A program made the translations under genes and the position numbers. A stretch of DNA of 64,000 bases from Stichopus chloronotus (lineage: Eukaryota; Echinodermata; Holothuroidea; Aspidochirotida; Stichopodidae), in contig CM037838.1 in the NCBI GenBank assembly GCA_021234535.1, positions 31,659,969 to 31,723,968 on the forward strand, in the 5' to 3' direction. A model generated the notes under the pieces. That model was not told the DNA's origin and did not search any database. It was given only the letters and a program-made list of their open reading frames with translations. Shown piece by piece: positions 10,190 through 24,014 of the stretch. How positions within the stretch are numbered: the first letter of the stretch is position 1; each line of letters begins with the position of its first letter.

Positions 10190-13150
10190 TAAGCGTTATC
10201 GGCCGATTTTTTCTCCGATCTGTAAACGCCCGCCGATGTCTAGAAATCGAACAAATCCACCGGTTGTATAGGCATAAAGGGGAGCGCCACGATTGCTTGA
10301 GGTGGAGCCTAATAAAGTAGAATTATTACCCCTCCCTTCCCCTCCTCCTCCCCATGGAAGAAACTGCTCGTCCCGGGTGTACTTGAGCCTTGTACCATAT
10401 ATCATTGCAATAGCGACACCACGCTTGCAATTTTTCAATTCATGCGGAAAAAAATCAGTCAATGAAAAATGGTAATATATATATGGTGGGTTGAGATGAT
10501 ACAAGAATCATAAGCAACTAGAAGAATTCAAGTACATCGGAGCCCATTGACACGTGGACATATATGCTACACCCCTGACTGCAAATCCACCCAGTAACAC
10601 GTTCGGCTTAGGCTACGAGATATGTACATCTTAAATGAGATTGACAAACTGTAACACAAACAAGCCTGGCCTAGATGGTATAACGGCACACACTAAGAGC
10701 CACGTATGTATGACTCGAGAACGTACACGAAACACCACCACAGTGAAAGAAAACACTCACATGCCAAGTGATGCCTGCACTAGCGCACACGGGGGGGGGG
10801 GGGTGCATTGGGCCATGGCCCCCCTCACATTCCCCATTTTTTTTAAATACTGCATATCTTGCTGAAAATATCAGAAATAAGGCTGGGTTCATGCAGCTGA
10901 AAAAACTTGGGAAGGGCTATTTCCGGCCATCTGACGGGTTTGTAAAACCCAAAATTTTCTTGTACGCTCCGGGCCAACCGATGGTGGCGCTCCGCTTATA
11001 TAGTCTTCACAAGTTTGCACCCCCTCCCCTTGGAAGGTCTTTTAAGGTCTTCTTAAATGCTCCAGATTGCAGGAGATCTGCAGATTTCACAATTTTCCGG
11101 GGAAAGCATGCCCCCCCCCCCCCTAGCAAAAACTTTCTTGTACGCTCCGCACCAACCGATCGTGGCTCTACGCTCGGATCTTTCAATTGCAGTAATTCCG
11201 GCATAGGCTACGGCCTCCCCCTCCACGAATTCCTGGGTACTCCACTGGATGCCTGCGTATAAGTTCACCTCAAACTCTGTTCAAACCGCCTAGGCCTAAT
11301 ATACTCCGCCAGCAACGGATCCTGGGGGCAAAGATACTTCTTGAAGTAGCGAAGTGAAAAGAAGAAATACAATGATCTAGCTAATATGTCGTTGGTCGCA
11401 GTATGGTAGCTATCAGTACAGAACATGACTAGCAGGCAGCTTACGCATTAGCTGCATATGTCACTGTCAGTACCAGTTTGAAGCCACAATGAATAGGATG
11501 CTACTGGGTAGGTGGAGACGACTTGAAGCAATCAATTAAATCCCCTAGTGAAAGTCGGTAATAATTCGAAAAGGTACTCGGTGTTACACACTGTGATAAA
11601 ATTCAAAGGGTCTTGCAAGCAAGCTGAAATGGCGATTAGCACTTAATAAAACAATAGAAATGTCTGCGTCACGGTTCACCTTCACGTTGAGTCTGCCAGT
11701 ATACTTGTGTACTCAGGAACGTATAACGCAACTATTCATGGGCACCAACGCAGATGAAAATCAGAAAAAATTCACACGACGAGGTGAGTAAATCCAAAAA
11801 TCGAAACTATGGGCTTCGATTAATTAGGTATCCTCTTTCACTTTTTTGAGTACTTGACAAATACGTTGGGCATGAACACATAGGCGTACGGGTGTTAAGA
11901 AATGTGAGTGGCAGAGTCTTTTTACCAGAATTTTGTTTGTTAATATGCGGAATTACTACATAACCCACCGTAGGTTGCCTCGTATCATACCACCCAAACA
12001 CCTAACACTGCGTTTCCCGAGTGTTCTAGGCTGCATGTATACAAGATATCACCTCAAAAATTTGAAAAAAAAACAATCTATAACAAATAATAATTCATAT
12101 TAAGGGAATTTCCAGCAAGACTAATTACAGACAAGTGGCTCAAAATCCTCATTAAAATTTAAGGGGAAAAAAATCGTCGCTTATGCAGACGGTGAACGTG
12201 AAAAGAATGTACTCAGAATTACAATGGCACCACCAGGATCTAATGACTAGTAGACACCTATTGACAAAACGTCATTAATATGACCCATGAGATTGATATG
12301 ACATATGAGGGGCCTATTCAGGGTTTTCAACGGAGTGGGGGTCTGGCTGAGGGACCAGCACTTATGAGCGCACCGCAGGGGTTTGACTATCTAAGCGTAG
12401 ATCAGTTGGTGGGTATCGCACCGGAAGCTTTTGGCTTTTCAAACCCCTAGACGGCACGAAACGGATGTCCTGCAGGGCTGCATGAACATAACCATGACAT
12501 AAGAATCATATGTCTGCAATTTCTCAATTTAATGAGAAAAACATCATTCTTTGGAAAAAATGTTAATCATTTTGATTGCTCTTATTTAATATGTTAATAT
12601 GCAATTGTACTTTCCAGAAAAGTTCATTCAACACTTTTACTTTCCAACCATAACATTGTTTTAATCGTTTTGACAAATTGTAGCAGTTTTTTTATTAGTT
12701 TCTTACGACGATGATTGCATAACAAAGTAGAGCTAGTTCTTGTATTGACAACTCAGTAACTGATAATAGATGACTCTGCTAAATTAGAGTCACCAAGATT
12801 GACAGATGAGGATAATCATGAAATGAGTGGTGGTGGCTAATTAGGAGAGCATTGTACGCAAGGGTGTGTCCCTCTTCCCCCTTTTTGAGAATGTTTTCAC
12901 CTCCAAGGTAACCGAAGATGCAGATGCAATGTAGTGAACTTGTTGACGTCTGTTCAGTAAAATGTTTAAAATAAAAAAATGAACTATTCTTAGATATAAA
13001 AAATTTGTAAGTCAGAGCCTTCGACTATCGTTGCTCCTAAACTGAAATGTAATAAATTCTACTTCAGTTGGCATCTTTTTATGTCGCCAAATGAGCTAGA
13101 CTGAGATATGAAAAAATGCCAACTGGCATTTCAGATTTTCCCACTATCGT
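10190..13150. other. Noncoding stretch with dispersed-repeat fragments
   Basis: No gene is supported. Two similar segments (about 10935-10990 and 11122-11170) share TTTCTTGTACGCTCCG and ACCAACCGAT, so a short dispersed repeat is present in two divergent copies. Poly-G at about 10791-10802 and poly-C at about 11109-11123 create overlapping spurious frames. A GC-richer stretch at 12300-12480 has no open frame of note. Confidence 0.5.
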
Positions 13151-13287
13151 CGATCTCACGTTATTTTTAGGGCGGTGTCCGACAGTTGGTTGGTCTGAGT
13201 GACTTAGTTTTTAAATTCACAGTAATTCCTTTTTCAGTATCAGCTGCAGTGGTCATACCTTTACCGATCAATTATGCTATCTTTGAG

Positions 13288-16200
13288 ACAATCCCAAACA
13301 TGGAGCCAGATGTTAACATGTCGAGTTGCAAGAATAAACAAAGGGTAAGTAGCCTTCTATGTCAGAACTTCCACAAAAGCACAGCAGGGTTGCCACAGAG
13401 GGTGAAGCATCGGTGGGACTCTTAAATACCACTGAGGGATAAGCTTTTACAATCTCGTGACAAAGACGATGTAAATCCCCAGTTTTGACTTTACGTTATC
13501 ATAAAATGGTGTAAACTGTTTAAATGCACTAGCGTATGTGATGAGCAACCCTTGTTTGAGTATTGCGCCCTCGACTAATACTTCAGATAGCGATATAACA
13601 ATTCTAGGGCTATCAGTCTATCAGTAACCGCCGAGTTAAGCAGGTCATGTGAACCGTTCTCGCGAAGCCATTGTCGCAGAAACAAATTGACAAGTGATGG
13701 CCAACTATTTGTTGAATAGTGCAAAATGGGGCGTTCTAGTTTCCATTAGAGCGAAGTAGGTGGACACTTTGATCTTCCAACTCTTTGGAACTGAAGTTTG
13801 TTTAGGTATTATGTGCGATATTTAAAAACAAATACAATCGAAGAGAAACTGTTATTCCCCGCGCCTCAAACAGTTTTTATTTTTTTTTTAACCTTTGTGA
13901 GTACCTTACTCATTTCATGAATCAATTCGCTATTTTTCAAAGATATTTGCAAATGACAACGTAAACACATAAGCTTTCCGCAACACCAATACTACGAAGT
14001 TTAATTGACACAATCGTCTATCATCAACAACCTAGGATACAGCGATTTTACTGTACATTTTGTATGTACTGCATCTAGCCTATACACACACGAGTAGTCG
14101 CCGGTGGTCGCCAACTTACCATCGTTAGTTCTGACATGCATGGATCGGAACTGATTCGTCTTATATTTGCCGAGCACCTGACTTATTTAGGAAATTTAAT
14201 GGCACAAAACTGATATCAGTGGATGGTAAATAACATTTTCATTCCAAATGATTTTGATGATAATTAATATTTTGAGTGCTTTCACAGTGCTTCGATGTAT
14301 GATTACGAGGTATTGGAAACACATTTATAGACCTTTAATAAGAAGGGTCAAATTCATCCTTTTACACATGCTTGCCAAAGAAGACATCACCAGTATTTTT
14401 TCATGTTTTAGCAAATAGTTTTGGGGTTGTAATCTTTTGATAGTTTCTAAATGTTGAGATATTATGCTTGAAAAATCACCTATTTTCGTTCAAAACTCCA
14501 CGACGTCACAAAACGGTATGCATAAAATGTAAGAGAAGAAAGCTCATTCGTTGTTGCGGATAGACTGTGATCAAGTTATTGAAGGAGAGAAAACATTGTT
14601 TCGAACAATTTCAAATAAAACTATATCTCAGAGACTCTTGGTATATATGTGAGCAACAAAAAGTCACATTTTTGTTAAAGTATGTGAAATGTTACTCCAC
14701 AAATACCTTAGGATTTTAAAGTAGTTACTGTTCAGAGGCAAGTGGTTTCTTATGAATTGAGGAATAATTTTCGAGAGACGAAACCCCAGTGTTATTCTAT
14801 GTAAAGAATAATGTTTGCTTTCGATTTTAAACTATGACTATGTACAAGATATAGGCTATCAACAAACTATGAGTTTCAACTAAAGTTGCACTACTTAGTT
14901 TAAGACATTACTTCAAAACCTTAAAAACTATAATTGTAACTTCACGCTCTTTAAGCTCACCAAAAGTTAAATACTAATACTGCAACTACTTGGGTATAAG
15001 CTTGAGCTGTTCAATACAAGATCATAGTCCAATGCATTGCATGAGTACATTATTTCTTGAAATTAAATATTCCAGTAGACATTTTGTAAGTAAGACTTTG
15101 TAATAATTACCATTTTAGTTTCTCTATTTCTATACTTCAGATGTCAATATCGCTTACACGTTTGTCAGTTCGATCGAAAGAAAGTAAATATCTCGATACA
15201 ACATCTGTTCAAGAACTTTGCGGATGCCGCATCAAGCACAGTAAATGGATTAAACACCTTATATGAGGTACTAAAGAGCGTTACTGTTACTAGTGTTATA
15301 AGCAACGATAAGTTCATGATAATTTCAAAATAATAGTAGTAATAATAATGATAATATTTTAGGTTTCTTCTATTGGGATAGGTAAACGTTCAGACGTGTA
15401 ACAAGTGTATACCATTGATATTTGTTTTAATATTTAGAAATTAATTATTTTTATTTTTCTTTCTCTAGGTATTAACTACGTAAACTGCACCGACGATTGT
15501 GGTATTAAGCAGTGTTGCGTCGGTTTGTCTTTTTTGAGGTCATCTATTACTTTAAGGATTATGAGCGTGATATCAACCACTGCTGTGACAACAACAATGA
15601 GGTAGACCAGTGTGCATAACGTTAAAATATCTTATAGATATAGCTGTTGTTAATATTTTCAATATTCACACAACACTGTAAGGTCATCTTTTCACCACCA
15701 CCTCAGACACCTGGAGTTATTCAATATTCCTCTCAGAAAATCTGCTTTCAATAAAAGAAGTATTTTAGCAACAGACTGGTTACATGTGAGAGATATCTCA
15801 GGGAGTACCAGCAAAATTATAACTTCTTTTTCCTTGTTTGATCTGTCTATAGAATTCGTTTTCATACCACACTGGATTTTTGTTCCATGTTTATAGCCTA
15901 ACTCTGAATGTTCCAAAGGTGTTTATTTCCACATAAATGTGGAACACGCCGTATAGACTGTCAGTGGGTTGAAGGGTTCTTACATTCGTCTACAACTTTC
16001 AACTTCTTGACATATTCTAGTAACGAAAGGGAAACTGTGTAACTTAAATGAGCCTGGCTGAGCAACTCAGGACCCTCACAACTGTGCAGCAGATGGCTTC
16101 GTAGATTCATAGCATAGTATACACAGCGGCAAATAAATGAGACATACCATTAGCATTGCGCAACCACTAAAACTCATCATCCAATTTATAATCCCATAAC

Positions 16201-16846
16201 CAATAACCAAAAGTTGCAATTATTTCAATGTTTTTCGTAGTTGTAATCAAATACTGATGCAATTGTACTACAGTTGCCTCTGTGAGATGGAATTTGTTTG
16301 AATCTGTTCTTTCTTTTAAGTTTTAACTAGACTGTAATTGTTTATTTTTTATTTGTGATTCCGTTCACTTAATGTTCAACAAAAGTCACAAACTCAAAAT
16401 TGTTTTCAGTTACCCTGAACAGTCAATTTCACACGATCTCGTTGATATTTGCCAGCTACCATAAAAAACCTAAAGATAATATTTTGAGATAACACAAAGT
16501 TACTACGGTACAGTATTCGAGATAAAATGTTATGTTTGTGATTTTTTTTTAAGTTGTTTTAACTATTCATTGTCGTTCTCTTGCAACTGCATACCATGAC
16601 AAATATACAATCAAAGAACATAACAGCTACCATAGAGATTTCGAGTTCATGAATTTTTGCGTCATTTTAAGTTATTCTAATGTCTTTCATACAATGGTTT
16701 ACCCTCGGAAAGATATTAATTGTTATTACAAGTTAGAAGAAGAAATGAATACCAATGATATTGTTTTACAAAACGTGGAATATTGTATTACAATTCTTTT
16801 GTATTCTCTTACTTCTTTATATAATTTCTTATATTTTAGCAAATAA
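13288..16846 (+). pseudogene. Copy C: diverged, broken member of the secreted-protein family
   Basis: Exon 3 (13288-13344) is well kept, encoding MEPDVNMSSCKNKQR before a GTAAGT donor. Exon 4 starts at 15141 with ATGTCAATA as in the other copies but shifts frame; a later frame retains the helix seen in copy B (HLFKNFADAASSTVNGLNTL, aligning with YLYHNLENPLQNTKDALQTL). Exon 5 (15469-15601) keeps NCTDDCGI and, after a one-base shift, a FEVIYYFKDYERDIN helix. The tail at 16649-16846 matches the 3' part of exon 6 (YSNVFHT). No plus-strand exons 1-2 are found upstream; a related exon 2 lies inverted at 9213-9363. With several frameshifts and a weakened exon 4 donor it is most likely a pseudogene. 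Confidence 0.7.
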
Positions 16847-16849
16847 TTT

Positions 16850-18190
16850 TTCCATTGCTAGTGATATTAACAATTATTTCTATTGATAGACACGTTTGAA
16901 ATTACATTTTATTTAAGTTTTGTATAGTGTTTATTCTGTGAAGTCCCTTGTTACCAGCACTAACCATCTTACACTTGAACAGTAAATATTATTCGCTTAC
17001 TTGAATGCATTTCGCCACAACTCCTTGCAATAAAGTTATATCAAACCTATATGTATTTATGTCATTTTATCTTATATCAGGTCACATTTTTATATTTTGA
17101 TCATGCCATTATCAATGTATGAAAGGCTTTTTTGTTGTTATCAACTGTCCTTTGCTGGTACAAGAAAGTATGCAACACTGAATCATGTACAATGTAAATA
17201 TATGCGAATCTAAAATGACAATTGCGTAATCACCAACATGTAACATTCATGAAGATGGAGTTGCCATTTGCTATGAAGATATGTATGAGGGTGAAGAAGA
17301 TGGAGGAGGAGGATGGTGGTGTGTCATTCCATCCATTACCTCCCTGACTGCTTTTAAAGGCCAATTAATGTAATCTAACGTAGACTGCTTTTCATTATCA
17401 CCGACTTCCAATTCCATGTATCAACTATAGAGATGATGATAATTGGTAATGTACAACACAAATCTTATGAGCTGAGAATACGGCTCGATGAGAGACAACA
17501 ATGTTATTTTGAGAACTTCAGACATGTACTTTAGAAGTGTTAGCTACAAGCTCCGCGGTTTGTTAATAATAAGTACCATAGTTTAAAGACAAAAAAAAAG
17601 AACAGATTAATGTAAAGGACCACGAAAGTTAAACTGTTGGCAGGAAACTTTTACTATCAAGTAAGAGATTATCATGTGGAAAACACAATTATAATATTTC
17701 ATTTACCTAACTTATTTACTTTTCAAGATATTGCAATTTTCAAAGTTCAAAAAAAAAAAACTAAACAGGACGATGGCATTCAAAGAACATCATGTCATAA
17801 CTGACTACTTGAAAAGCTTTTGTTTTTGTTTCAATTGATAATTTATTGTCAAATAGATTTAATAATTTTTCATAGTATCGATTCGAACCATTAATAATTT
17901 AGTCATTGCGTGACACAATTCAGTAATCAACACAAAATGTGTACAAGTATATGAGCATTTATAGGAATAGAGGTGACGAAAATAATTATGCAAAACAAAG
18001 AAATGTATTGAATCGCTGCTACCACCAGCAGTCATGTGACATCATAATTCGACTTACGTAAGTCTGTTAGCATTCAACTGAGGCGAAAATGGCAGCAATC
18101 AAGTCTGAATTTCAAAAGTGTATCACTTGGGAAGGAAACAATTTTTTTGAATGAAACTATGGTAAGATGTTTGTCAAACATATATTTCCT
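16850..18190. other. Noncoding stretch
   Basis: AT-rich sequence without a convincing open frame. An acidic/glycine-rich reading near 17250-17340 comes from a GAA/GGA-rich tract and is not supported as an exon. Confidence 0.5.
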
Positions 18191-18193
18191 ACA

Positions 18194-18365
18194 CTCACAA
18201 AACGTAACGGTAAAATAAGAACTCCATAACTTTTAGGTAAAATTTTACACACAGTTATTGTAAAATTTACCAAAATTATGTATGTATGGTAAATTTTACA
18301 TTAACTGTGTGTAAAATTTTACCTTAAAGTTATGGAGATCTTATTTTACCGTTACGTTTTGTGAG
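18194..18365. mobile_element. 172-bp near-perfect palindrome (foldback MITE)
   Basis: The two halves are inverted copies: CTCACAAAACGTAACGGTAA at the left end is mirrored exactly at the right end. The arms continue through AACTCCATAAC and GTAAAATTTTACACACAGTT to a centre of about 15 bases. There is no coding capacity. This is the form of a foldback or MITE-type DNA element. Target duplication is not obvious. Confidence 0.85.
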
Positions 18366-18545
18366 CTTAATGATATTCTCATCCTTCGTTCTCGTAGCAT
18401 TATAGACATTTTTGTAGAAACAATATGTTAAATGTAGGCATGAAACGAGTTTGAAAGTATAAAAGCCATCAGTGTAGGTACTACCATTATTGCATGTACT
18501 ACTGACATATGGGTGTCATCAGCACAATGATCTGTACATACTTGG

Positions 18546-18809
18546 CGAATTTATGACGTAAGTCTATAACTGTATCGTGCTATATTAAGTTTTTTAATGA
18601 CAAATTATACAAATTATTGACCACAAATTTCCTGTCTAAAGAACTCTTAGATTACGGAAGGTACAAAGTAGAGCAAACGAATTTATGACGTAAGTCTATA
18701 ACTGTATCGTGCTATATTAAGTTTTATAATGACAAATTATACAAATTGTTGACCACAAATTTTCTGTCTAAAAAACTCTTAGATTACGGAAGGTACAAAG
18801 TAGAGCAAA
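18546..18809. repeat. 132-bp direct tandem duplication
   Basis: The unit beginning CGAATTTATGACGTAAGTC occurs at 18546 and again at 18678 with only a few differences. Confidence 0.9.
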
Positions 18810-19965
18810 CTTTGAGAATTTCCTTTTTCTGTCAAACGAGAAGATTGATCGTTCACACTTGAAAGAAACAAATATAGATCCTATGTGTGCTTAAAGATGT
18901 TGTAATTCTACACGAGGGCTGTACTGTAGTTTGAACATTGAGCATGATAAACAAATCAAAAATATTTTACAAAATGGCTCACTGAAGATGACTGAAGAAT
19001 GAAAGAATACTATTTTAGAAACCATTGGCTTACCACCCTTCCAAGATTGTAAGCGATGAAACCAAAGAAACATGAAATACATTTGTAATGTGTTACATCC
19101 AGCGATCGTTTCTTGGGAAGTCATTGGCTTGAAAGTACCCAACGTAAGACGATTGCCAGCTTCCTGTGATTTAGAACGCAAACTAACAGACACCATGATG
19201 GAGAGACTGAACAAGAAGTAGTAGCATCCAGTCAGCAGGATTAGCTTAACAGTACTGAGAACACACTAAGAACGAAATTTAACTAGGTCATCTCTGACGT
19301 CATCGGCCGTCAAAATGATCTATTATTGATAGTTTTTCCAATTGACTTTGTCTCTGTCGGTACTGTGATGGATGTCAAATATTTCAGTCTTTGCAAAGAA
19401 AACATTGAGAAGAATTGGTCTTCTTTTTTTTACAACTGTTAAATATAGCCGTCAGCGAATGTTATACACGTGTTATCGGTCCATATTTGGATTTGACATA
19501 GCAGGTTTGTTATCATAAACTCAACTTTTGTTTGTCAAGGTTTCTTTCAATGCAAGCAAGATCCTCGCCGTGAAATTATTTACCTGAAAAGTGAAGCCTG
19601 TAGATTTTGGATTCCGTCCATATTCAAAAATATGAAAAAACTTTGCTTCTTATATCTACACATGAATAGCAGTGTAATTTATATACTATTTTATCTCATA
19701 GCAGGATATTGCTCTTCTAGGGTTTCGTTAAATACATTCAGATATTTTTTATTGTGATACAACGTGTTTCAAAAACTTCATCGTCCTGAAAATAAAAGTG
19801 AATAATAGTTTGCATAAACCATTTGCTCATTTTCTTAAGCACTAACTATATTGTTTGGGGTTAAATCCCCCCCCCCCCCACCTTCTGCCCCGTAGAACCT
19901 CCCTGGCCAATTATCCATGATCCAATGATGACTGGTAAAATGATAGAAGTGACAGTGGAAAGTGA
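18810..19965. other. Noncoding stretch
   Basis: A 107-residue minus-strand frame (18891-19214) has no recognisable motif or splice context. A poly-C run lies near 19868-19880. Nothing else is seen. Confidence 0.45.
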
Positions 19966-20520
19966 TTAAAAAGATATCCACCCTCTTGAGGTTTGCCTGA
20001 TGGCCTGCTGTATCTTGAAAGAGAGATTGCAGGTGTACCATGAAAATTTAGGGAGGCTTTAAGCACTCTAGGCTGAGAGAAGGGGGAAGAGAAACATAAG
20101 AAACAAAATAATAATCTAAAGGTATGTGTTTACTCGTTTATTTTGTCAATGACCAGGTAGTGTTAAGTTATACCTCAGAGACTTGAATTATTTAATGTGG
20201 TCGGAATTGTGCTAACTTTCCATTAGATCATTGTATGGCTGTCGACGAAACACAGAGTTTCAGACAAACAGGAAGTAACGCATTCATAATAACGTAACAA
20301 GAAATAATTTCGCTCTCTGACAGGAAATTCTGACCTTTTTACTTTTAACGCTTACTTCTGATGGGATCTTACATGTTTGTTTTTTTAAGTCTAAGCAAAA
20401 CCACATAACACAGTTGTACAATGGCCTCAACATGATTAAGTGATAGAATTTAATGTCACACAATTGTAAGGCTTTAGTTTCATGCACTGGTTTCTGGAAG
20501 ATTATAAGTTTATATTATAG
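19966..20520 (+). repeat. Dispersed direct repeat, copy 1
   Basis: This stretch resembles 31660-32520 in the same orientation. Shared blocks include GAGGTTTGC, ACTCGTTTATTTTG, AATGTGGTCGGAA, and CTCTCTGACAGGAAATTCT. The copies are diverged with indels and have no obvious coding frame. Confidence 0.7.
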
Positions 20521-21234
20521 ATTAGTTTAGATTATAGTTAGTAAGAAATGGAGCTACAATCGTCACAAGTAATAGTCTACTTTCATTTTGAATCTTTTTT
20601 AACATGCACGTTTCTAACAGATCTTTAATACAACACAAGGATTAGTTGCGTCCCCAGAAATTAAGGTCCTCACCTGCGATGTCTTTAATCATACTATGCG
20701 TCATACAATAGTATCAATGACTGTTATATGTTGGTAATGGATAGCGAATCCGAACACATCGCCGGCTTATGATATTCTTCGAAACGAAACAAAATAGCCT
20801 TACCCTGAAACCAAGATAGCAAACTACTGAATGTAAGTGGAGGACAACATTCAATCGCTTAAATTATTTGCAGATTTTCTGTGCTGTTTCGAAAAATATC
20901 AATAGCGTGGTGGGGTATTGATATTCTGGAAAAGTGTTGTGGGACTACACCGAATTACCCCTTCTAGAAATGCAGGGATTCAGCTCACAAAATTATTAAC
21001 TTCGCGTATTTTTCTACACAATAGTTGATGTAATGAAACCATAAATGTGGGAACAAAAACAGAGGTAAGAAGTGATAGAAGGACTAAGATTTTCCAAGAG
21101 AATCACCCAAGAACAAAACGAGGCTCCTAAACAACGTCCGAAAGAAATGTGACGTAAAAATCGCCATATGATAAATATTCAAACTTCGTTATGTAAGAGA
21201 AGTTCTGATTCGACGACAACTTTGGAAATCAACT
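20520..21234. other. Noncoding stretch
   Basis: No open frame or repeat of note was seen here. Confidence 0.4.
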
Positions 21235-21324
21235 TTGCGTGTATGCAAACTTTCACCAATCACAATGTTTCTTATATCTACTGAAAGGAAAATTCTTACC
21301 CCCCCCCCTTTCTCCCTTGCGAAG

Positions 21325-21860
21325 GCAAGTGCAAAGTATTTCGTGCCTACCTACCATGTTTCTGACCTCTTTGTTCAGCTGCACTGGTTGCGTGTTCGCG
21401 AAAGAATCTTTTTCAAAGTTATTTTAATGGTTTTCAAATGCCTCCACGGCTTAGCTCCGGTCTACTTATCCGATCTCTTCACCACCTCTACTCTTTCTAA
21501 TGCAATTGTCTTACCAAATAATACTTCTACCCTCTGTGACAGATCATTTGTAATTTGTGGTCCTAAATTGTGGAATTCTCTCCCTGTTGATCTCCGGAAC
21601 ATGCACAGTATACATAGTTTCAAGAAACACCTAAAACATTTTCTCTTTTCTAATGCGAATAATTTTGTAATGAAGCTCAATGTTAAGTAAGTGCCTTTTG
21701 TATACATTTATTGTTCTTTCCATTTTGTTTTCTATTATTTTAAATTGTTTTCTACTATTTAACATTGGTTATTTTGTTTTCAGCACGACCGTGCATGTCT
21801 TGTAGTCAAGGTAGAGGCTGTGCATAAACCTTTCATTCATTCATTCATTCATTCATGTGA
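21325..21860 (+). mobile_element. CR1/L2-type LINE, 3' end
   Basis: The plus-strand frame ending at 21690 encodes the typical C-terminal end of a CR1/L2-group ORF2: LHWLRVRERIFFKVILMVFK, LHGLAPVYLSDLF, then PKLWNSLPVDLR and SFKKHLKHFLF. A short 3' UTR follows and ends in a (TTCA)n tract at about 21832-21858, the type of microsatellite tail used by this group. Endonuclease and reverse transcriptase are absent, so this is a 5'-truncated insertion with a well-kept remnant frame. Confidence 0.85.
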
Positions 21861-22680
21861 AGTAGACAGATATGTAAACCTTACAAAATCGACAAAACTG
21901 TCACTGAAATGACGGATTTGGTTTTGGAATTTTGTCCTATTGCTACATCAAACAGATCGTGTTTTCAGTGTAAGGCTATTTCGTTTCGTTTTATTTCGTT
22001 TCGCAGATTATCATAAGCCCTCATGGCCAACGTTAGGACTGCTCGATTGATTAAAACAGTACATGAACGCGGAAAAAGACAGAAACCATATCACTTGGTA
22101 ATTTACTCTTTTAAATCAGTATTTCGGGATAACATAGACTCACAACATTACAGGGTAAGGTTTACGGCTGGGGTTAGGGTTAACGATTTCCCCGAGTTGG
22201 TTTAGAGGAGGAAATACGGTCCCTTTTAAGGGAATGAATTTGACATATTGAGAAAAGGGAAAAAATGAGAAAATGTAGCAAATACATAATATGGAAATTG
22301 AAAGACATATACATTCATGTAGATTTGGTGCAACTTTATTGCAAATGGATTCTACCAAGAACATGATATTTACTGTTTAATTTAATGGTAAGGATATTAA
22401 TATATTAAAATGGCTAGAGGGAGAAAAAAGAATACATATGTTTCTTCTGAAAGTTGAAATAGAAACATTATCAGAGCTATAAATGTAGTTTGCTAAAATT
22501 GACTTTATTGATAATGATCCAAACATTTAAATTACGTGTATTTTTTAATGAAAATATGAATTGGTATTTTAATATCTTATACATGAGTATATCACCTGAA
22601 GTGATAACACTAGCAATTGAAAGACTGAAAGAAATGTGAGAAATGCATTTGAATAATTTGAGAAGAATACCAGAGTCTTT
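21861..22680. other. Flank shared with 46.95-47.86 kb
   Basis: No gene. From about 22030 this resembles 46965-47300 in the same orientation (shared TTGATTAAAACAGTACATG-type block with one difference, then GGGAATGA and TTGACA blocks), so it is part of the duplicated flank of the secreted-protein family. Confidence 0.55.
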
Positions 22681-24014
22681 ATTTATTGATAAAATATTAA
22701 AGTGATTGATATTATTTTCTCATTTAAATTAGGCGGAAAACATTGTTTTCATTGCTTAGTAAACGAATACAGTATTCGGCGTGTAAAAACAATTGATAAT
22801 GGCAAAATAATACCACCCCCATTTGTTCACGTTATGTAAAATATATAAAATATAAAGATAACACTACATACAGTAATCTCAGATAAGTGTATGTAATTTG
22901 CAACACATGAAATATTGTGATTCAACTCTCAACTACTGTTAATGATTTGATTATGCAATGTATCACCGAAGAAAGTATTCCTATATGTAACCGATGAGGA
23001 GTAGAGACTTAAAAGATTAGGCTAGATCATAATTAGAATATAATATGTTAGTGCTGGGTAGGCCTACTTAATTCATGAAAATTGATATCACTATAGTAAT
23101 GAGAATCATATTCTTTGGTTGTGGAAGTCGTTTTTTTTTTTTGTCTCTTTTTTTTTTTGGCCTTAGTATTGCCGAAGATCTGTGTCAAGTGAGCCTTGTA
23201 GCACTATAGGGGGGGGGGGGGGGCTACAAAGGACTTGCCGCAAGACATTTGTTTAGTGTTGACAGTACAGTGTATTGATAGGACAAGACGTAGAAATCAG
23301 CACTTGCGGAAGAAAGAGGGACCGTCTGCCTGCGACGGTTGCATTATATTATTTCATGTGTTATATGAATGATTTCATTATACTGAATCCAATTGGGCTG
23401 TGCACTGATAATCACCACGTGAGAGTACAACAATTATAATACAGAGAAACGTACATATCATCTTTGCCTACTGCCTAGCCTGTGTTGTCTTTACGGCCAC
23501 TCCATCCACCCCTTTATTTCTCCCCTTGCCCCGTCTATCCCCATATAGGGATCGACTTCGAAAGTGGCGCTAAAATATCGTCTTATACTGATTTGATAAT
23601 TTCAAGGTTTCAAACTCAAACATTTGTCAAATCATTTTAAAATACATCAATCATGTAATATTTTTTTTTAGAGAAACAGAAGTAGTTAGAAAACTCTACA
23701 TTAAATAATTTAAATTATATAACCGAAGTTAGTATATTTCGAATAACCATTATTTTTAGAGGGTATTTTTAATTTTCTTCTTTTCGTCTATTTACACTAC
23801 ATAAGGTATACGTGTACATGTGATAGTAAAGACTGAGTTTACAAACTTAATCTATTAGCAATAATGGTGATTCTGATCAGGCGAAGAAACACAAGAAAAT
23901 AAACGTAATAAAACAAAAACGATTAGAAAAGTAAACCGAGTCTTTGCAAAGTAAAACAATGTATGAAAGACATTAGAATACGTTAAAAAATGTAGTAAAG
24001 ATAATTGCGGTAAT

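Noticed and set aside
10635..11268. Several overlapping frames of 65-164 codons
   Set aside because: They cross poly-G and poly-C runs, overlap on both strands, and have no domain or splice support.
22140..22180. GTTAGGGTTA sequence considered as telomeric repeat
   Set aside because: Only one or two degenerate units are present, not an array.
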